The position numbers and the translations under genes are program-made. Under the pieces are notes generated by a model. The model was not told the DNA's origin. It ran no database searches and saw nothing but the letters and a program-made list of their open reading frames with translations. DNA of 64,000 nt. It comes from Oscillospiraceae bacterium (GTDB taxonomy: Bacteria > Bacillota > Clostridia > Oscillospirales > Acutalibacteraceae). Each line of letters starts with the position of its first letter. Position 1 is the first letter of the stretch. This document shows, one piece after another, positions 1-8,161 of this stretch. The stretch covers positions 1 through 64,000 of the forward strand of contig JAIRPV010000001.1 of NCBI GenBank assembly GCA_031256825.1. The letters run 5' to 3'.

Positions 1-1
1 A

Positions 2-439
2 GAAAAGCTCGCTTACTTCAGCTTTGCCGAAAAGCGCCTGCATGTGGATCATGTGCGGCTGGAGCCGGGCGTTTTTTTGTGCGATCACGCCTTCGAATGC
101 GTGGGCGGCATGGGCTGCGGCCCGGCCATCAACCAGATGATCGACTGCGTTGCCCCCGAGGGCACGCTGGCTTTGCTGGGCGTGAGCGAAAATAACGTGG
201 CAATCAACACCCGCCTTGTGCTCGAAAAAGGTCTGCGGCTGTTTGGCTCCTCCCGTTCCGGCGTGGCGGATTTCCAGCGCGCGGCCGATTTGCTCGAAGC
301 CAACCCCAAGTTGGGCCAATATCTCGAAACCCTGGTGGGCGCGGTCGTTCCCGTGCGCAATATCGCCAATCTCCACGAAGCCTTCCGGCAGGACATGCAA
401 ATGAGTTTTGGGAAAACCATATTGAAATTCGAGGCGTAA
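2..439 (+). CDS. Zinc-type alcohol dehydrogenase, TarJ-like (C-terminal part)
   Basis: The reading frame is open from base 2, so the gene begins outside the window and only its last 145 residues are seen. They contain the Rossmann-fold end of a medium-chain dehydrogenase: a Gly-rich turn (ECVGGMGCG), a beta strand followed by LLGVSE, and a C-terminal SFGKTILKFEA. The closing motif resembles TarJ/Bcs1-type ribulose-5-phosphate reductases, which use NADPH to make ribitol 5-phosphate for teichoic acid or capsule polymers. The catalytic zinc ligands would lie upstream of the window. The TarJ assignment is inferred from the C-terminus; another sugar-alcohol dehydrogenase is possible. An MFS transporter follows after 21 bases, probably in the same operon. 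Confidence 0.7.
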   Translation, partial: EKLAYFSFAEKRLHVDHVRLEPGVFLCDHAFECVGGMGCGPAINQMIDCVAPEGTLALLGVSENNVAINTRLVLEKGLRLFGSSRSGVADFQRAADLLEANPKLGQYLETLVGAVVPVRNIANLHEAFRQDMQMSFGKTILKFEA

Positions 440-460
440 CCACCAGAAAGGTCGTGCCCC

Positions 461-1912
461 ATGTCCCATGAACAAAAGAAGAGCGTCCCCGCAAAAGAAT
501 TCGTCCTATATCTAGGCTGTGTGTTTCTTTTTACCAATTTGCAGGGCATGGTCGGCGGCTTCCGGCAAAAATATCTGGTGGACGTGCTGGGCATGGCTGC
601 CGAACATGTGGGGCTGGTCAATTTCATCTGTTCTATTACAGGGTTTGTGCTGTCGTTCTTTTTCGCAATGATTGTTGACCGCGCGCCAAAGCCCGGCAAA
701 GATAAGTTCCGCCCCGTTATCCTGCTCACAGCCCTGCCTTCGAGCGTCTTCCTGGTGCTGCTGTTCTGGACGCCGGCGCGGCTTTCCGAGCTTTCCGTGG
801 CGCTGATGATTGCCTACCAGTGCGTGGTGACATTCCTCTATAACACCTCCACATTTTTCACGGGCACGGTGAATAAGCTGGCGGTCGTTATGTCGTCCGA
901 TCACCGCGAGCGCGACAACATTCTTTCCTTCCGCGGCATTTCCAGCGCCATCGGCAACTCCGCGCCGCTGGTGGTGGTTCTGGTCGTGGGCTTGCTTCGC
1001 AAACCCGGGCTTATCTCCGGCGAAGCCATGATGTATCTGGTCTCCGCCGTTCTTTGCGCGGCCGCAAACCTCATCATGCTGCTCGTCGGCATGCGCGCGG
1101 TAAAAGAGCGCATCGCCTACAGTCCCAAAAAGGTGAACCCCCTGCTGGGCTACCGCGATATCCTGAAGAACCGCTACGCCTGGATTGCGCTGCTCAGCGA
1201 GTTCATTAAGCGCTTCCGCGATATCGCCACCTACATGGGCGTGTTCCTGGCCGCCGCGCTGCTGGGCGACGCAAGCAAATTCATCCTCTTCGGGTTGCCA
1301 ACCGGCATTGGCACATTCGTGGGCATGCTCCTTGTGAACGCCCTGCTAAAAAAGCTCAACAGCAAGCAGATCTACATATTGTCGGGCATTTATTCCATCA
1401 TCGCCAACGCGGGCGCTTATGCCACCGGCGCTCTTTCGTTCCAACATCCGGGCAAGGCGGCCTATCAAGTCATTTTCTTTGCCTTCCTCTTCCTCATCGG
1501 CCTGCAATATGGCGCCTCCAATCTTCTGCCCGATATGTTTAAGTCAGATATCCTGGAGGATCTGGAAGCAAAAACGCATCAACGGCTGGAAGCAAGCCTC
1601 GATTTTGTCGTTGGCATCGGTTCCAGCATCGCGGGGGCGCTTGCGGCCGCCGTCGCGCCCATGGTGCTCTATGGCTCCTCGTTCCTGAACTTTATCCATT
1701 ATCAGCCCGTAACCGCCTCGGGTGAATATCTGGCTCAAACCAACGATACAAAGCTGCGGCTGCTGCTGGTCTATACAATGGTGCAAGGCGTGTTTATGCT
1801 GCTGTGCGCCGTGCCCTATTTCTTCTATCAACTGACCGGGAAGCGCAAGCAGCAAGTCCACGAAGCGGTGCTGGCCTACCGGGAAAGCATAACGAAAGAG
1901 CTTCAGCCATAA
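461..1912 (+). CDS. MFS transporter
   Basis: A 483-residue integral membrane protein with about twelve hydrophobic segments. Between the second and third helices is a basic loop (DRAPKPGKDKFRP) typical of the conserved MFS loop 2-3, and the centre has a longer cytoplasmic loop near residues 205-235. The overall look is of the MFS/GPH group that moves sugars or other small polar solutes with protons or sodium. No substrate can be read from the sequence. The start is an ATG preceded by a modest AAAGG site. Neighbouring genes are a sugar-alcohol dehydrogenase upstream and a hydrolase downstream, which would fit carbohydrate import, but this is only contextual. Confidence 0.8.
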   Translation: MSHEQKKSVPAKEFVLYLGCVFLFTNLQGMVGGFRQKYLVDVLGMAAEHVGLVNFICSITGFVLSFFFAMIVDRAPKPGKDKFRPVILLTALPSSVFLVLLFWTPARLSELSVALMIAYQCVVTFLYNTSTFFTGTVNKLAVVMSSDHRERDNILSFRGISSAIGNSAPLVVVLVVGLLRKPGLISGEAMMYLVSAVLCAAANLIMLLVGMRAVKERIAYSPKKVNPLLGYRDILKNRYAWIALLSEFIKRFRDIATYMGVFLAAALLGDASKFILFGLPTGIGTFVGMLLVNALLKKLNSKQIYILSGIYSIIANAGAYATGALSFQHPGKAAYQVIFFAFLFLIGLQYGASNLLPDMFKSDILEDLEAKTHQRLEASLDFVVGIGSSIAGALAAAVAPMVLYGSSFLNFIHYQPVTASGEYLAQTNDTKLRLLLVYTMVQGVFMLLCAVPYFFYQLTGKRKQQVHEAVLAYRESITKELQP

Positions 1913-1977
1913 CCCCCATCGAACGCCCACCGAATGAATCCCCTTTCCCCGGCATATTCTGATACAGGGTGCAATCT

Positions 1978-2733
1978 ATGACTGTCAACATCAACCACCA
2001 GCCAATTTATTACGAAGAGCGGGGCGAAGGCCCGGCCGTGCTGCTGCTGCACGGCTGGGGCGTTGATTGTTCCCTGTTCCGCCCGCTCATGCAGCTGTTG
2101 TCGAAGCAATACCGTGCCCTCGCGCTGGATTTCCCCGGTTTTGGCCAAAGCCCTGAGCCGCCGGAACCCTGGTGTGTGGATCACTACGCCGATCTGGCGC
2201 TGGCTTTTCTTCAGGCGCTGGGCATCAGCTCCTGCATTCTGCTGGGGCATTCCTTTGGGGGCAGGGTTGCCATTAAGCTCTGCGCGCGGCAGCTGCCCTC
2301 GCCTGTTTTCCCAAAAGTGATATTGGTGGATGCCGCCGGCGTCAAGCCAACCCCCACAAAACAGGCCGTCCGCCGCGCGAAGCGCTATCAGATTGGCAAA
2401 CAGCTGCTAACGCCATTCCCAAAGCTGATGGAACGCTGGCGCGATCGCCATGGCTCGGCGGACTACAAAGCCGCCAGCCCCATGATGCGCGAAGTGCTCA
2501 AGCGCACGGTCAGCGAAGACCTGACCCCCCTCTTCCCCCTTGTCAAGCCGCCCGTCTTGCTCATCTGGGGCCGCGGCGACACAGCCACGCCTTTGAGCGA
2601 TGGCCAGCTCATGGAACGGCAAATGCCCAACGCGGGCCTGGCGGTGCTGGAACAGGCGGGCCATTTCTCTTTTCTTGAGCAGCAGCCGCAGTTCCTGCGT
2701 GTGATTGCTTCGTTTCTCCGGATTGAACCATAG
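1978..2733 (+). CDS. Alpha/beta hydrolase
   Basis: A 251-residue alpha/beta-hydrolase-fold protein. It has the oxyanion turn HGWG near residue 22, the nucleophile elbow GHSFGG with Ser92, a late Asp in WGRGDTATPL and the catalytic His in AGHFSFLE near the C-terminus, so the Ser-Asp-His triad is complete. It should be a cytoplasmic esterase, lipase or C-C hydrolase; no signal peptide is present. The ATG at 1978 is preferred over the in-frame GTG at 1969, because CAGGGTG lies at a proper distance only from the ATG. murF follows after nine bases behind a strong GGAGGG site, so the two are probably co-transcribed, but a link to peptidoglycan is not shown. Confidence 0.85.
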   Translation: MTVNINHQPIYYEERGEGPAVLLLHGWGVDCSLFRPLMQLLSKQYRALALDFPGFGQSPEPPEPWCVDHYADLALAFLQALGISSCILLGHSFGGRVAIKLCARQLPSPVFPKVILVDAAGVKPTPTKQAVRRAKRYQIGKQLLTPFPKLMERWRDRHGSADYKAASPMMREVLKRTVSEDLTPLFPLVKPPVLLIWGRGDTATPLSDGQLMERQMPNAGLAVLEQAGHFSFLEQQPQFLRVIASFLRIEP

Positions 2734-2742
2734 GAGGGCCGT

Positions 2743-4248
2743 ATGGATTTCGTTGTCTACCTGCTCCGTATCCTTTTTTTTCTCGTCAGCCTCTGTGGCA
2801 CAGCCGTTGGCGCGCGCCATTTTCTCCATATGTTCCAGCTGAACTCGTATAAGCCGAATGTCCAGCGCCGCTGGCTCAACGAAAACCAGCGGCAGGCGCT
2901 GCTGCTCTGGCTGCCTGCGGCGGGCGGGTTTCTCTTTTGGCCAAAGGCCGCCAAAGTCCCGCTGAAGATGACCTCCCGCGCAAAGCGGCTGGTGGCAGCT
3001 TACGCGCTGCTGACCGTCCTCTGGTACGCTCTCGCGTGGCGCTTCGCCTTCCCGCTCGGCCTTGAGTTCTTTTTCTTCTGGATTTGGCAGAGCAACGCGC
3101 CCTATGTTCTTCTGGCGGCAAATTGGCTCAACCGGCCGATCGAAGCCGCCGTGCGCCGCCATTATACAGGCGAAGCGGTGCGCAAGCTGCGCTCGCATCC
3201 CAGCCTTATCGTCATTGGGATCACCGGCAGTTACGGAAAAACCAGCGTCAAGCACTACCTGAACACATTGCTGCGGGCGAAATATAACGTTCTCATAACG
3301 CCGGGGGGCGTGAACACACCCATGGGCGTGGTGCGCTGCGTGCGGGAAGAGCTGAGCGCCGCCCACGAAATCTTTCTGTGCGAAATGGGCGCAAAGAACC
3401 GGGGCGATATCAAAGAGCTGTGCGATTTGGTGCAGCCGCAGCACGGGATTTTGACCGCCGTCGGCCCGCAGCATCTGGAAAGCTTCGGCGCTATCGAAAC
3501 CATCATCGCAACAAAGTTTGAGCTGGCCGACGCGCTCCCCCCCCACGGCACGCTCTTTGCGAATATCGACAGCGAACCCATCGCAAAAACCATCGGCAGC
3601 TATCCCAATACCATCACCTATTCCGCCGGCAGCGCAGGCAGTTACCACGCAAAAGATCGTTCTGTTAACGAAAACGGCACCTCTTTTACCTTTGTTACGC
3701 CGCAGGGCGATCAGGAACGCTTTACCTCCCGGCTCATCGGCGCGCACAACATTGTGAACCTGGTCGGGGCCGCCGCCGCCGCGCACGCCCTGGGCGTGCC
3801 GCTGGAGCAGCTCAAGGGCCAAATGCGCAAAATCGCGCCCGTGCCGCACCGCCTGGAGCTCATCGATCGCGGCGATGTGCTGGTGATTGACGACGGCTAT
3901 AATTCCAACCCCGCCGGGGCAAAGGCGGCGCTGGATACCCTAGCCCTCTTCGAGGGCCTGAAGATCCTCGTAACCCCCGGCATGATCGAATTGGGCGCCC
4001 GTCAGGCGCAGCTCAACTACATCTTCGGTCTGCAAGCGGCGGCGGTCTGCGATGTGATTGCGCTGATCGGCCCCGCGCTGACAAAGCCCATTTACGACGG
4101 CGCAATTGAGGGCGGCTTCCCTCCGGAGCAAATCATCGTCGCCAACGCCCTTCCAGAGGCCATAGCTCAGGTGAACGCCTTGTCCGCCCCCCGCAAGGTC
4201 ATCTTGCTGGAAAACGATCTGCCAGATAATTTTGATACTGTGAGGTAA
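2743..4248 (+). CDS. murF: UDP-N-acetylmuramoyl-tripeptide--D-alanyl-D-alanine ligase with membrane N-terminus
   Basis: MurF adds D-Ala-D-Ala to the UDP-MurNAc-tripeptide, the last cytoplasmic step of peptidoglycan precursor synthesis. The 501-residue protein has the Mur ligase ATP loop GITGSYGKTS at about residues 158-168, the central-domain pattern HNIVNLVGAAAAAHALG, and the C-terminal ligase domain with VIDDGYNSNP. Before the ligase comes about 150 residues that ordinary soluble MurF lacks. These hold three hydrophobic stretches (residues 3-25, about 50-65 and 83-130) and would tether the enzyme to the membrane. The start is supported by GGAGGG six bases upstream. ddl, which makes its substrate, begins four bases after the stop. 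Confidence 0.93.
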   Translation: MDFVVYLLRILFFLVSLCGTAVGARHFLHMFQLNSYKPNVQRRWLNENQRQALLLWLPAAGGFLFWPKAAKVPLKMTSRAKRLVAAYALLTVLWYALAWRFAFPLGLEFFFFWIWQSNAPYVLLAANWLNRPIEAAVRRHYTGEAVRKLRSHPSLIVIGITGSYGKTSVKHYLNTLLRAKYNVLITPGGVNTPMGVVRCVREELSAAHEIFLCEMGAKNRGDIKELCDLVQPQHGILTAVGPQHLESFGAIETIIATKFELADALPPHGTLFANIDSEPIAKTIGSYPNTITYSAGSAGSYHAKDRSVNENGTSFTFVTPQGDQERFTSRLIGAHNIVNLVGAAAAAHALGVPLEQLKGQMRKIAPVPHRLELIDRGDVLVIDDGYNSNPAGAKAALDTLALFEGLKILVTPGMIELGARQAQLNYIFGLQAAAVCDVIALIGPALTKPIYDGAIEGGFPPEQIIVANALPEAIAQVNALSAPRKVILLENDLPDNFDTVR

Positions 4249-4252
4249 TCCC

Positions 4253-5449
4253 ATGAAGATCAAGCTGGCCCTCCTCTTCGGCGGCAAAAGTGTGGAGCAC
4301 GAGATTTCTGTCATCTCGGCGCTGCAGGCCGCCGCCGCGCTCGACAGCGAAAAATACGACGTCCTGCCAGTCTACCTGACCAAGCAAAACGCCTTTTATA
4401 CAGGCCCCGCCGTGGGCGATATCAAAGCGTACTGCGATATCCCCGCTCTGCTGAAAGCCTCCCGGCAAGTGATACCGGCCAATATCGGCGGCAAGGCCAC
4501 GCTCTTGTATTACCCCCCAAAGGGCCGCCGGACCATCATGACAGAAATCGACTGCGTGCTGCCCATCGTCCACGGCACAAACGCGGAAGACGGCACGCTG
4601 CAAGGCTTTTTGCGCCTGCTCGGCGCGCCCTTTGTCGGTTGCGACGTCGCCGCCTCCGCCATCGGCATGGATAAATATGCCCAAAAGTGCGTCTTCCGCC
4701 AAAACGGGATCCCGGTGCTTGACTGCGCTCTGCTGCGCGCATCCTCCTATGACGCCGATCCGGATTCCTGCGAAGCAAAGCTGGCGGAGCTGGGCTTCCC
4801 GCTGATTGTCAAGCCCGCCAACCTGGGTTCCAGCGTTGGTATCACCAAAGCCAGCAGCCCGGAAGCTCTGCGCCGCGCGCTGGATCTGGCCTTTCGCTTC
4901 GCCGCGCGGGTATTGGTGGAGCCCGCCGTGCAGCACTTGCGGGAAATCAATTGCGCCGTGCTGGGCGACGGAAACAGCGCCCGCGCCAGCGTATGCGAAG
5001 AGCCATTGAACGCCGATGAAATCCTGAGCTACGAAAACAAATATCTGAATGGCGGAAAAAATAAATCCGGCGCAAAACTGCCTTCCTCGCAGCCGTCGAA
5101 GGGCATGGCCAGCCTTGAGCGCAAAATTCCCGCGGACATTCCTCCCGCGCTTGCGGCGCGCGTGCAGGATCTGGCCGTGCGGGCGTTCCAATGCCTGGAT
5201 TGCAGCGGCGTGGCCCGCGTGGATTTTTTGCTCAACGGCGAAACCGGTGCCCTGTATCTTAACGAGATCAACACCATCCCCGGCTCTTTGTCGTTCTATC
5301 TTTGGGAGCCAACGGGCCTGCCTTATCCGCGGCTGCTTGACGAAATGATTCAGCTGGCCTACCGCCGCCAGCGCATGAACGAAGATCTGCAATTTTCCTT
5401 TGATACCAATGTATTGGCAAACGCTGACTTTGGAGGTGTGAAATCATGA
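4253..5449 (+). CDS. ddl: D-alanine--D-alanine ligase
   Basis: This ATP-grasp enzyme joins two D-alanines to give the dipeptide that MurF uses. The 398-residue protein opens with the family signature LLFGGKSVEHEIS, has the VHGTNAEDG motif of the N-terminal domain, the ATP-grasp strand LIVKPANLGSSVGI, and the metal-binding end YLNEINTIPGSLSFYLWEP. The length is a little above the usual 310-370 residues, from extra loops in the first domain. murF ends four bases upstream, and the stop overlaps the start of the next small gene as ATGA, a sign of translational coupling. Confidence 0.95.
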   Translation: MKIKLALLFGGKSVEHEISVISALQAAAALDSEKYDVLPVYLTKQNAFYTGPAVGDIKAYCDIPALLKASRQVIPANIGGKATLLYYPPKGRRTIMTEIDCVLPIVHGTNAEDGTLQGFLRLLGAPFVGCDVAASAIGMDKYAQKCVFRQNGIPVLDCALLRASSYDADPDSCEAKLAELGFPLIVKPANLGSSVGITKASSPEALRRALDLAFRFAARVLVEPAVQHLREINCAVLGDGNSARASVCEEPLNADEILSYENKYLNGGKNKSGAKLPSSQPSKGMASLERKIPADIPPALAARVQDLAVRAFQCLDCSGVARVDFLLNGETGALYLNEINTIPGSLSFYLWEPTGLPYPRLLDEMIQLAYRRQRMNEDLQFSFDTNVLANADFGGVKS

Positions 5450-5580
5450 CCAGACCAAAAGACAACGACGTCATCCTGGCCCTGCGCCTGGTGCAGGCGG
5501 CGCTGCTGACCGTGCAGCTGACGCTGTGCCTGCGGGGCCTTGCCCAAATCGCAGCCAAACGGAAGGAGGCCGCAAAATGA
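5446..5580 (+). CDS. 44-residue membrane microprotein (unrecognised)
   Basis: A short gene that is easy to miss. It starts with ATG overlapping the ddl stop (ATGA), has a strong GGAGGTG site six bases upstream inside ddl, and ends with TGA overlapping the ATG of the next gene. The 44-residue product has a charged N-terminus (MTRPKDND), a hydrophobic helix from about residue 9 to 36 with a few polar residues, and a basic end (KRKEAAK). That pattern suggests a single-pass or membrane-surface helix. No family is recognised. The overlaps at both ends and the good ribosome site make real translation likely; it may also only serve to couple translation of its neighbours. Confidence 0.65.
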   Translation: MTRPKDNDVILALRLVQAALLTVQLTLCLRGLAQIAAKRKEAAK

Positions 5581-6425
5581 GCGAACAACATAATCCAAAC
5601 CCCGAAGAAGCCGTGGAGGAAGCGTTGAACGCCGCGAAGGAGATCAACGCGGAATTAAGCGCGCCCGCCCCGGAAGCGGACGAGCCTACCGTGTCGCTCC
5701 CGGAAGAACCAACAGCCGAACCCCCTGCGGAAGCAGCCGCGTTAGAAGCGCCAACGCAAGAGACCTCTCCTGCGCAAGAGCCTCCAGGGGAAGAACCCGC
5801 CTCTGCGGCTGAAGAAACACCGCCCTCGCAGGACAAGCCAGAGGAGCCGGAAGAACTCCCGGCAGCGCAGCCCAGCCCCCCCCCGCAGCCGCTGATTTCC
5901 ATGAAACCCGCCGCAAAGCCCCTGAATGCCGAGCAAAAGCGCATTATCTTCATCGGGTGCGCCGTGATCGGCCTGGTGACGGTTATCGTGATTGTTGCGC
6001 TTGCCCTGCTCGGGCACGTCGATCCGCCGGAACCCAGCTTTACCACCGCCGCAAGCGAAACCACCGTCTACACAGAGCAGCCCACCGCCAACCCCCAGCC
6101 AGAGGTAACCCGGCCGGTCGATCCGGAATATGAGCGCGGCGTTGCGCTCTACAACGCGGGCGACTACGAAGGCGCTGTCGCGGCGCTGACCCGGGCGCTG
6201 CCCACCTCGCCTGAGAACACCAAAATTTATACCTTCCGCGGCTCTGCCTATATGTCCCTGCAAATGTACGCGGAAGCCATTGCCGATCTGACCCGCGCCA
6301 TCGAGCTTGATCCCGCCAACAAATATGCCTATGATTTCCGCGCCCGCGCCTACGACGCTGCCGGCAACACCGCCGCCGCCGCGCAGGATCGCGACAAGGC
6401 CGCGACGCTCTCAGGCACCTATTGA
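5577..6425 (+). CDS. Single-pass membrane protein with TPR repeats
   Basis: A 282-residue protein in three parts. Residues 1 to about 118 are an acidic, Pro/Glu/Ala-rich, probably disordered cytoplasmic region. Residues about 121-147 are one strong membrane helix (IIFIGCAVIGLVTVIVIVAL). After a Thr/Pro linker, the last 100 residues carry two or three tetratricopeptide repeats (YNAGDYEGAVAALTRAL, YAEAIADLTRAIELDP), which would lie outside the cell. TPRs bind partner proteins; with murF and ddl in the same run, an envelope-assembly role is a guess. The ATG at 5577 is chosen because GGAAGGAGG precedes it and it overlaps the stop of the microprotein gene; an in-frame upstream start at 5526 has no comparable site. 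Confidence 0.8.
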   Translation: MSEQHNPNPEEAVEEALNAAKEINAELSAPAPEADEPTVSLPEEPTAEPPAEAAALEAPTQETSPAQEPPGEEPASAAEETPPSQDKPEEPEELPAAQPSPPPQPLISMKPAAKPLNAEQKRIIFIGCAVIGLVTVIVIVALALLGHVDPPEPSFTTAASETTVYTEQPTANPQPEVTRPVDPEYERGVALYNAGDYEGAVAALTRALPTSPENTKIYTFRGSAYMSLQMYAEAIADLTRAIELDPANKYAYDFRARAYDAAGNTAAAAQDRDKAATLSGTY

Positions 6426-6479
6426 CCCTCCGCTGGCGCGGCCGCGCAACATCAATATCCAATCTGTCAGGAGTGTCCC

Positions 6480-7658
6480 ATGACTTACACTTTTTCCAAC
6501 AAAATCGCCTCTCTGGCTCCCTCGGCAATTCGCGAAATTCTGAAGGCCACTTCCCAGCCGGGGATCATCCCCTTTGCGGCGGGCAATCCCGCGCCCGAAG
6601 CCTTCCCCATCGAGGCCGTGCGCGAAATCAGCCGGCGCTTGCTGCTCGAGCGCCCCGTGGACTGCCTGCAATATGGCGTGACCGAGGGCTATGCCCCTCT
6701 GCGTGCGCGGGTCAAAGACGATCTGCGCGCCCGGCTGGGCCTGGGGAAGCCCTTTGACGAACTCATCATCACCTCCGGCGCGCAGCAAGCCGTTGATCTG
6801 GCAACAAAGATTCTCTGCAACGAAGGCGACGTGGTCATTGCCGAAAGCCCTTCCTTCATCGGATCCCTCAATACATTCCGCAGTTATGGCGTGCGCCTGC
6901 GCGGCGTCCCCATGCAGGCGGACGGCATGGATGTGGATCGCCTTGAAGCGATCCTGAAGTCCGAGCGGCAGGTGCGTTTTCTTTACACAATTCCAAACTT
7001 CCAAAACCCGGCGGGCGTCACCATGAGCCTAGAAAAGCGCCGCCGCGTCTACGAGCTGGCCCGCCAATATGGCACGCTGATTCTGGAAGACAATCCCTAC
7101 GGCGATCTGATTTACGAGGGCGAGGCGCTGCCGTGCATCAAGAGTTTCGACGACGACGGGATTGTGATCTACGCGGGCTCCTTCTCCAAAATTTTGTCGC
7201 CCGGCCTGCGCGTGGGATACACCCTCGCCCCGTCGGAACTGATCGCAAAAATGACCGTCGGCAAACAGGCCAGCGACGTCCACACCACCATCTTCAGCCA
7301 ACTGATTGTGGATGAGTGGATGCGGCACTATGATATCCCGGCCCACCTGCAATATCTGCGCGCGTTATACAAAGCCAAGCGCGATCGGATGTGCGGCGGC
7401 CTTGCCGAAACACCCCTGCAATTTCAGATCCCGGCGGGCGGTTTGTTCCTCTGGTGCGCTTTGCCCGATGAAATCGAAATGCTCGCGTTCGCCCGCGCCG
7501 CAGTGGCGCGCAAAGTCGCGGTGGTGCCTGGCTCCGCCTTTTTGGTCGAACCCGCCGAAACGGTGAACGCCGTGCGTTTGAACTTCAGCACGCCCACCGA
7601 CGACCAGCTCTCAGAGGGTGTTGCAATCCTGCGGGATATGTTCGCAGAAAAATACTGA
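6480..7658 (+). CDS. PLP-dependent aminotransferase (class I/II)
   Basis: A 392-residue fold-type I aminotransferase. Features seen are the cofactor-binding TSGAQQAVDLATKI near residue 97, the NFQNPAGVTMSLEKR substrate and PLP segment, DNPYGDL, and the Schiff-base lysine in YAGSFSKILSPGLRVGY near residue 236. The arrangement matches stand-alone enzymes of the 2-aminoadipate/aspartate aminotransferase group that are related to MocR regulators but lack the DNA-binding domain. The donor and acceptor cannot be fixed from sequence. The ATG has AGGAGTG upstream. It lies between the TPR gene and zapA with short gaps and no visible terminator. Confidence 0.88.
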   Translation: MTYTFSNKIASLAPSAIREILKATSQPGIIPFAAGNPAPEAFPIEAVREISRRLLLERPVDCLQYGVTEGYAPLRARVKDDLRARLGLGKPFDELIITSGAQQAVDLATKILCNEGDVVIAESPSFIGSLNTFRSYGVRLRGVPMQADGMDVDRLEAILKSERQVRFLYTIPNFQNPAGVTMSLEKRRRVYELARQYGTLILEDNPYGDLIYEGEALPCIKSFDDDGIVIYAGSFSKILSPGLRVGYTLAPSELIAKMTVGKQASDVHTTIFSQLIVDEWMRHYDIPAHLQYLRALYKAKRDRMCGGLAETPLQFQIPAGGLFLWCALPDEIEMLAFARAAVARKVAVVPGSAFLVEPAETVNAVRLNFSTPTDDQLSEGVAILRDMFAEKY

Positions 7659-7720
7659 TTCCTCTTTTTCTTATCCGGAACGTTGTGGGATGAATTTATG
7701 GGTTGTGTGGGAGAATCGCT

Positions 7721-8089
7721 ATGGAAAAAAACCGGGTGCGCCTGACCATCTGCGGGGTGGACTATGTATTGCTCAGTGAGCGCAGCGCGGCCTATATGCA
7801 GGAACTGGGCAATGAGCTAAACGGGCATATGTTGCAGCTGCTGAAAGAAAACGGGCGGGTTTCGGCCACGCAAGCGGCGGTGCTCTGCGCGCTCGAGGCC
7901 ATGGATGCCGCGCGCGAATCGCAAGCCGCGGCAGAAAATTTGCGCGCGCGGATTCAGGACTACCTGGAAGACGCGGCGCAGCTGAAAAAAGAGGCGGAGC
8001 TTTCGCGGCACGAAGCGGAGCTGCTGCACAGAGAGATTGCGGAGCTTAAGCGCCAGTTGCCGGGCGGGCAGCGCCCGGCCCGCCATTGA
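7721..8089 (+). CDS. zapA: Cell division protein ZapA
   Basis: ZapA binds FtsZ filaments and stabilises the division ring. The 122-residue protein starts with the ZapA signature: a short basic strand (KNRVRLTICGVDYVLLSERSA reduced to its core VRLTICGVDYVL) followed by an amphipathic region and then a long coiled coil from about residue 60 to 112, rich in Ala, Glu and Leu. The ATG at 7721 is used because GGGAG lies seven bases upstream; an upstream GTG at 7703 lacks a site. The gene ends the plus-strand run and is followed by a bidirectional terminator. Clostridial ZapA genes often lie beside mutS2 or the pheT region, so this setting after an aminotransferase is slightly unusual. Confidence 0.85.
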   Translation: MEKNRVRLTICGVDYVLLSERSAAYMQELGNELNGHMLQLLKENGRVSATQAAVLCALEAMDAARESQAAAENLRARIQDYLEDAAQLKKEAELSRHEAELLHREIAELKRQLPGGQRPARH

Positions 8090-8109
8090 CCCCCACCGAT
8101 ACGCAAAAA

Positions 8110-8151
8110 CGCAAGGGCGGGCTGTTTGCCCGTCCTTGCGCTATTTCTTTC
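8110..8151. terminator. Bidirectional intrinsic terminator between zapA and the PucR-type regulator
   Basis: A 13-bp stem with one G-T wobble (8110-8122 with 8128-8140) and a 5-base loop. On the plus strand it is followed by CTATTTCTTTCC; on the minus strand it is followed by GTTTTTGCGT. It therefore can end both the plus-strand zapA run and the convergent minus-strand regulator. Confidence 0.85.
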
Positions 8152-8161
8152 CTCCGGTTTC

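Noticed and set aside
2..1912. A teichoic-acid (tar) operon.
   Set aside because: Only one TarJ-like fragment is seen, and no tarI, tarL or glycosyltransferase follows; the sequence to the left of the window would be needed.
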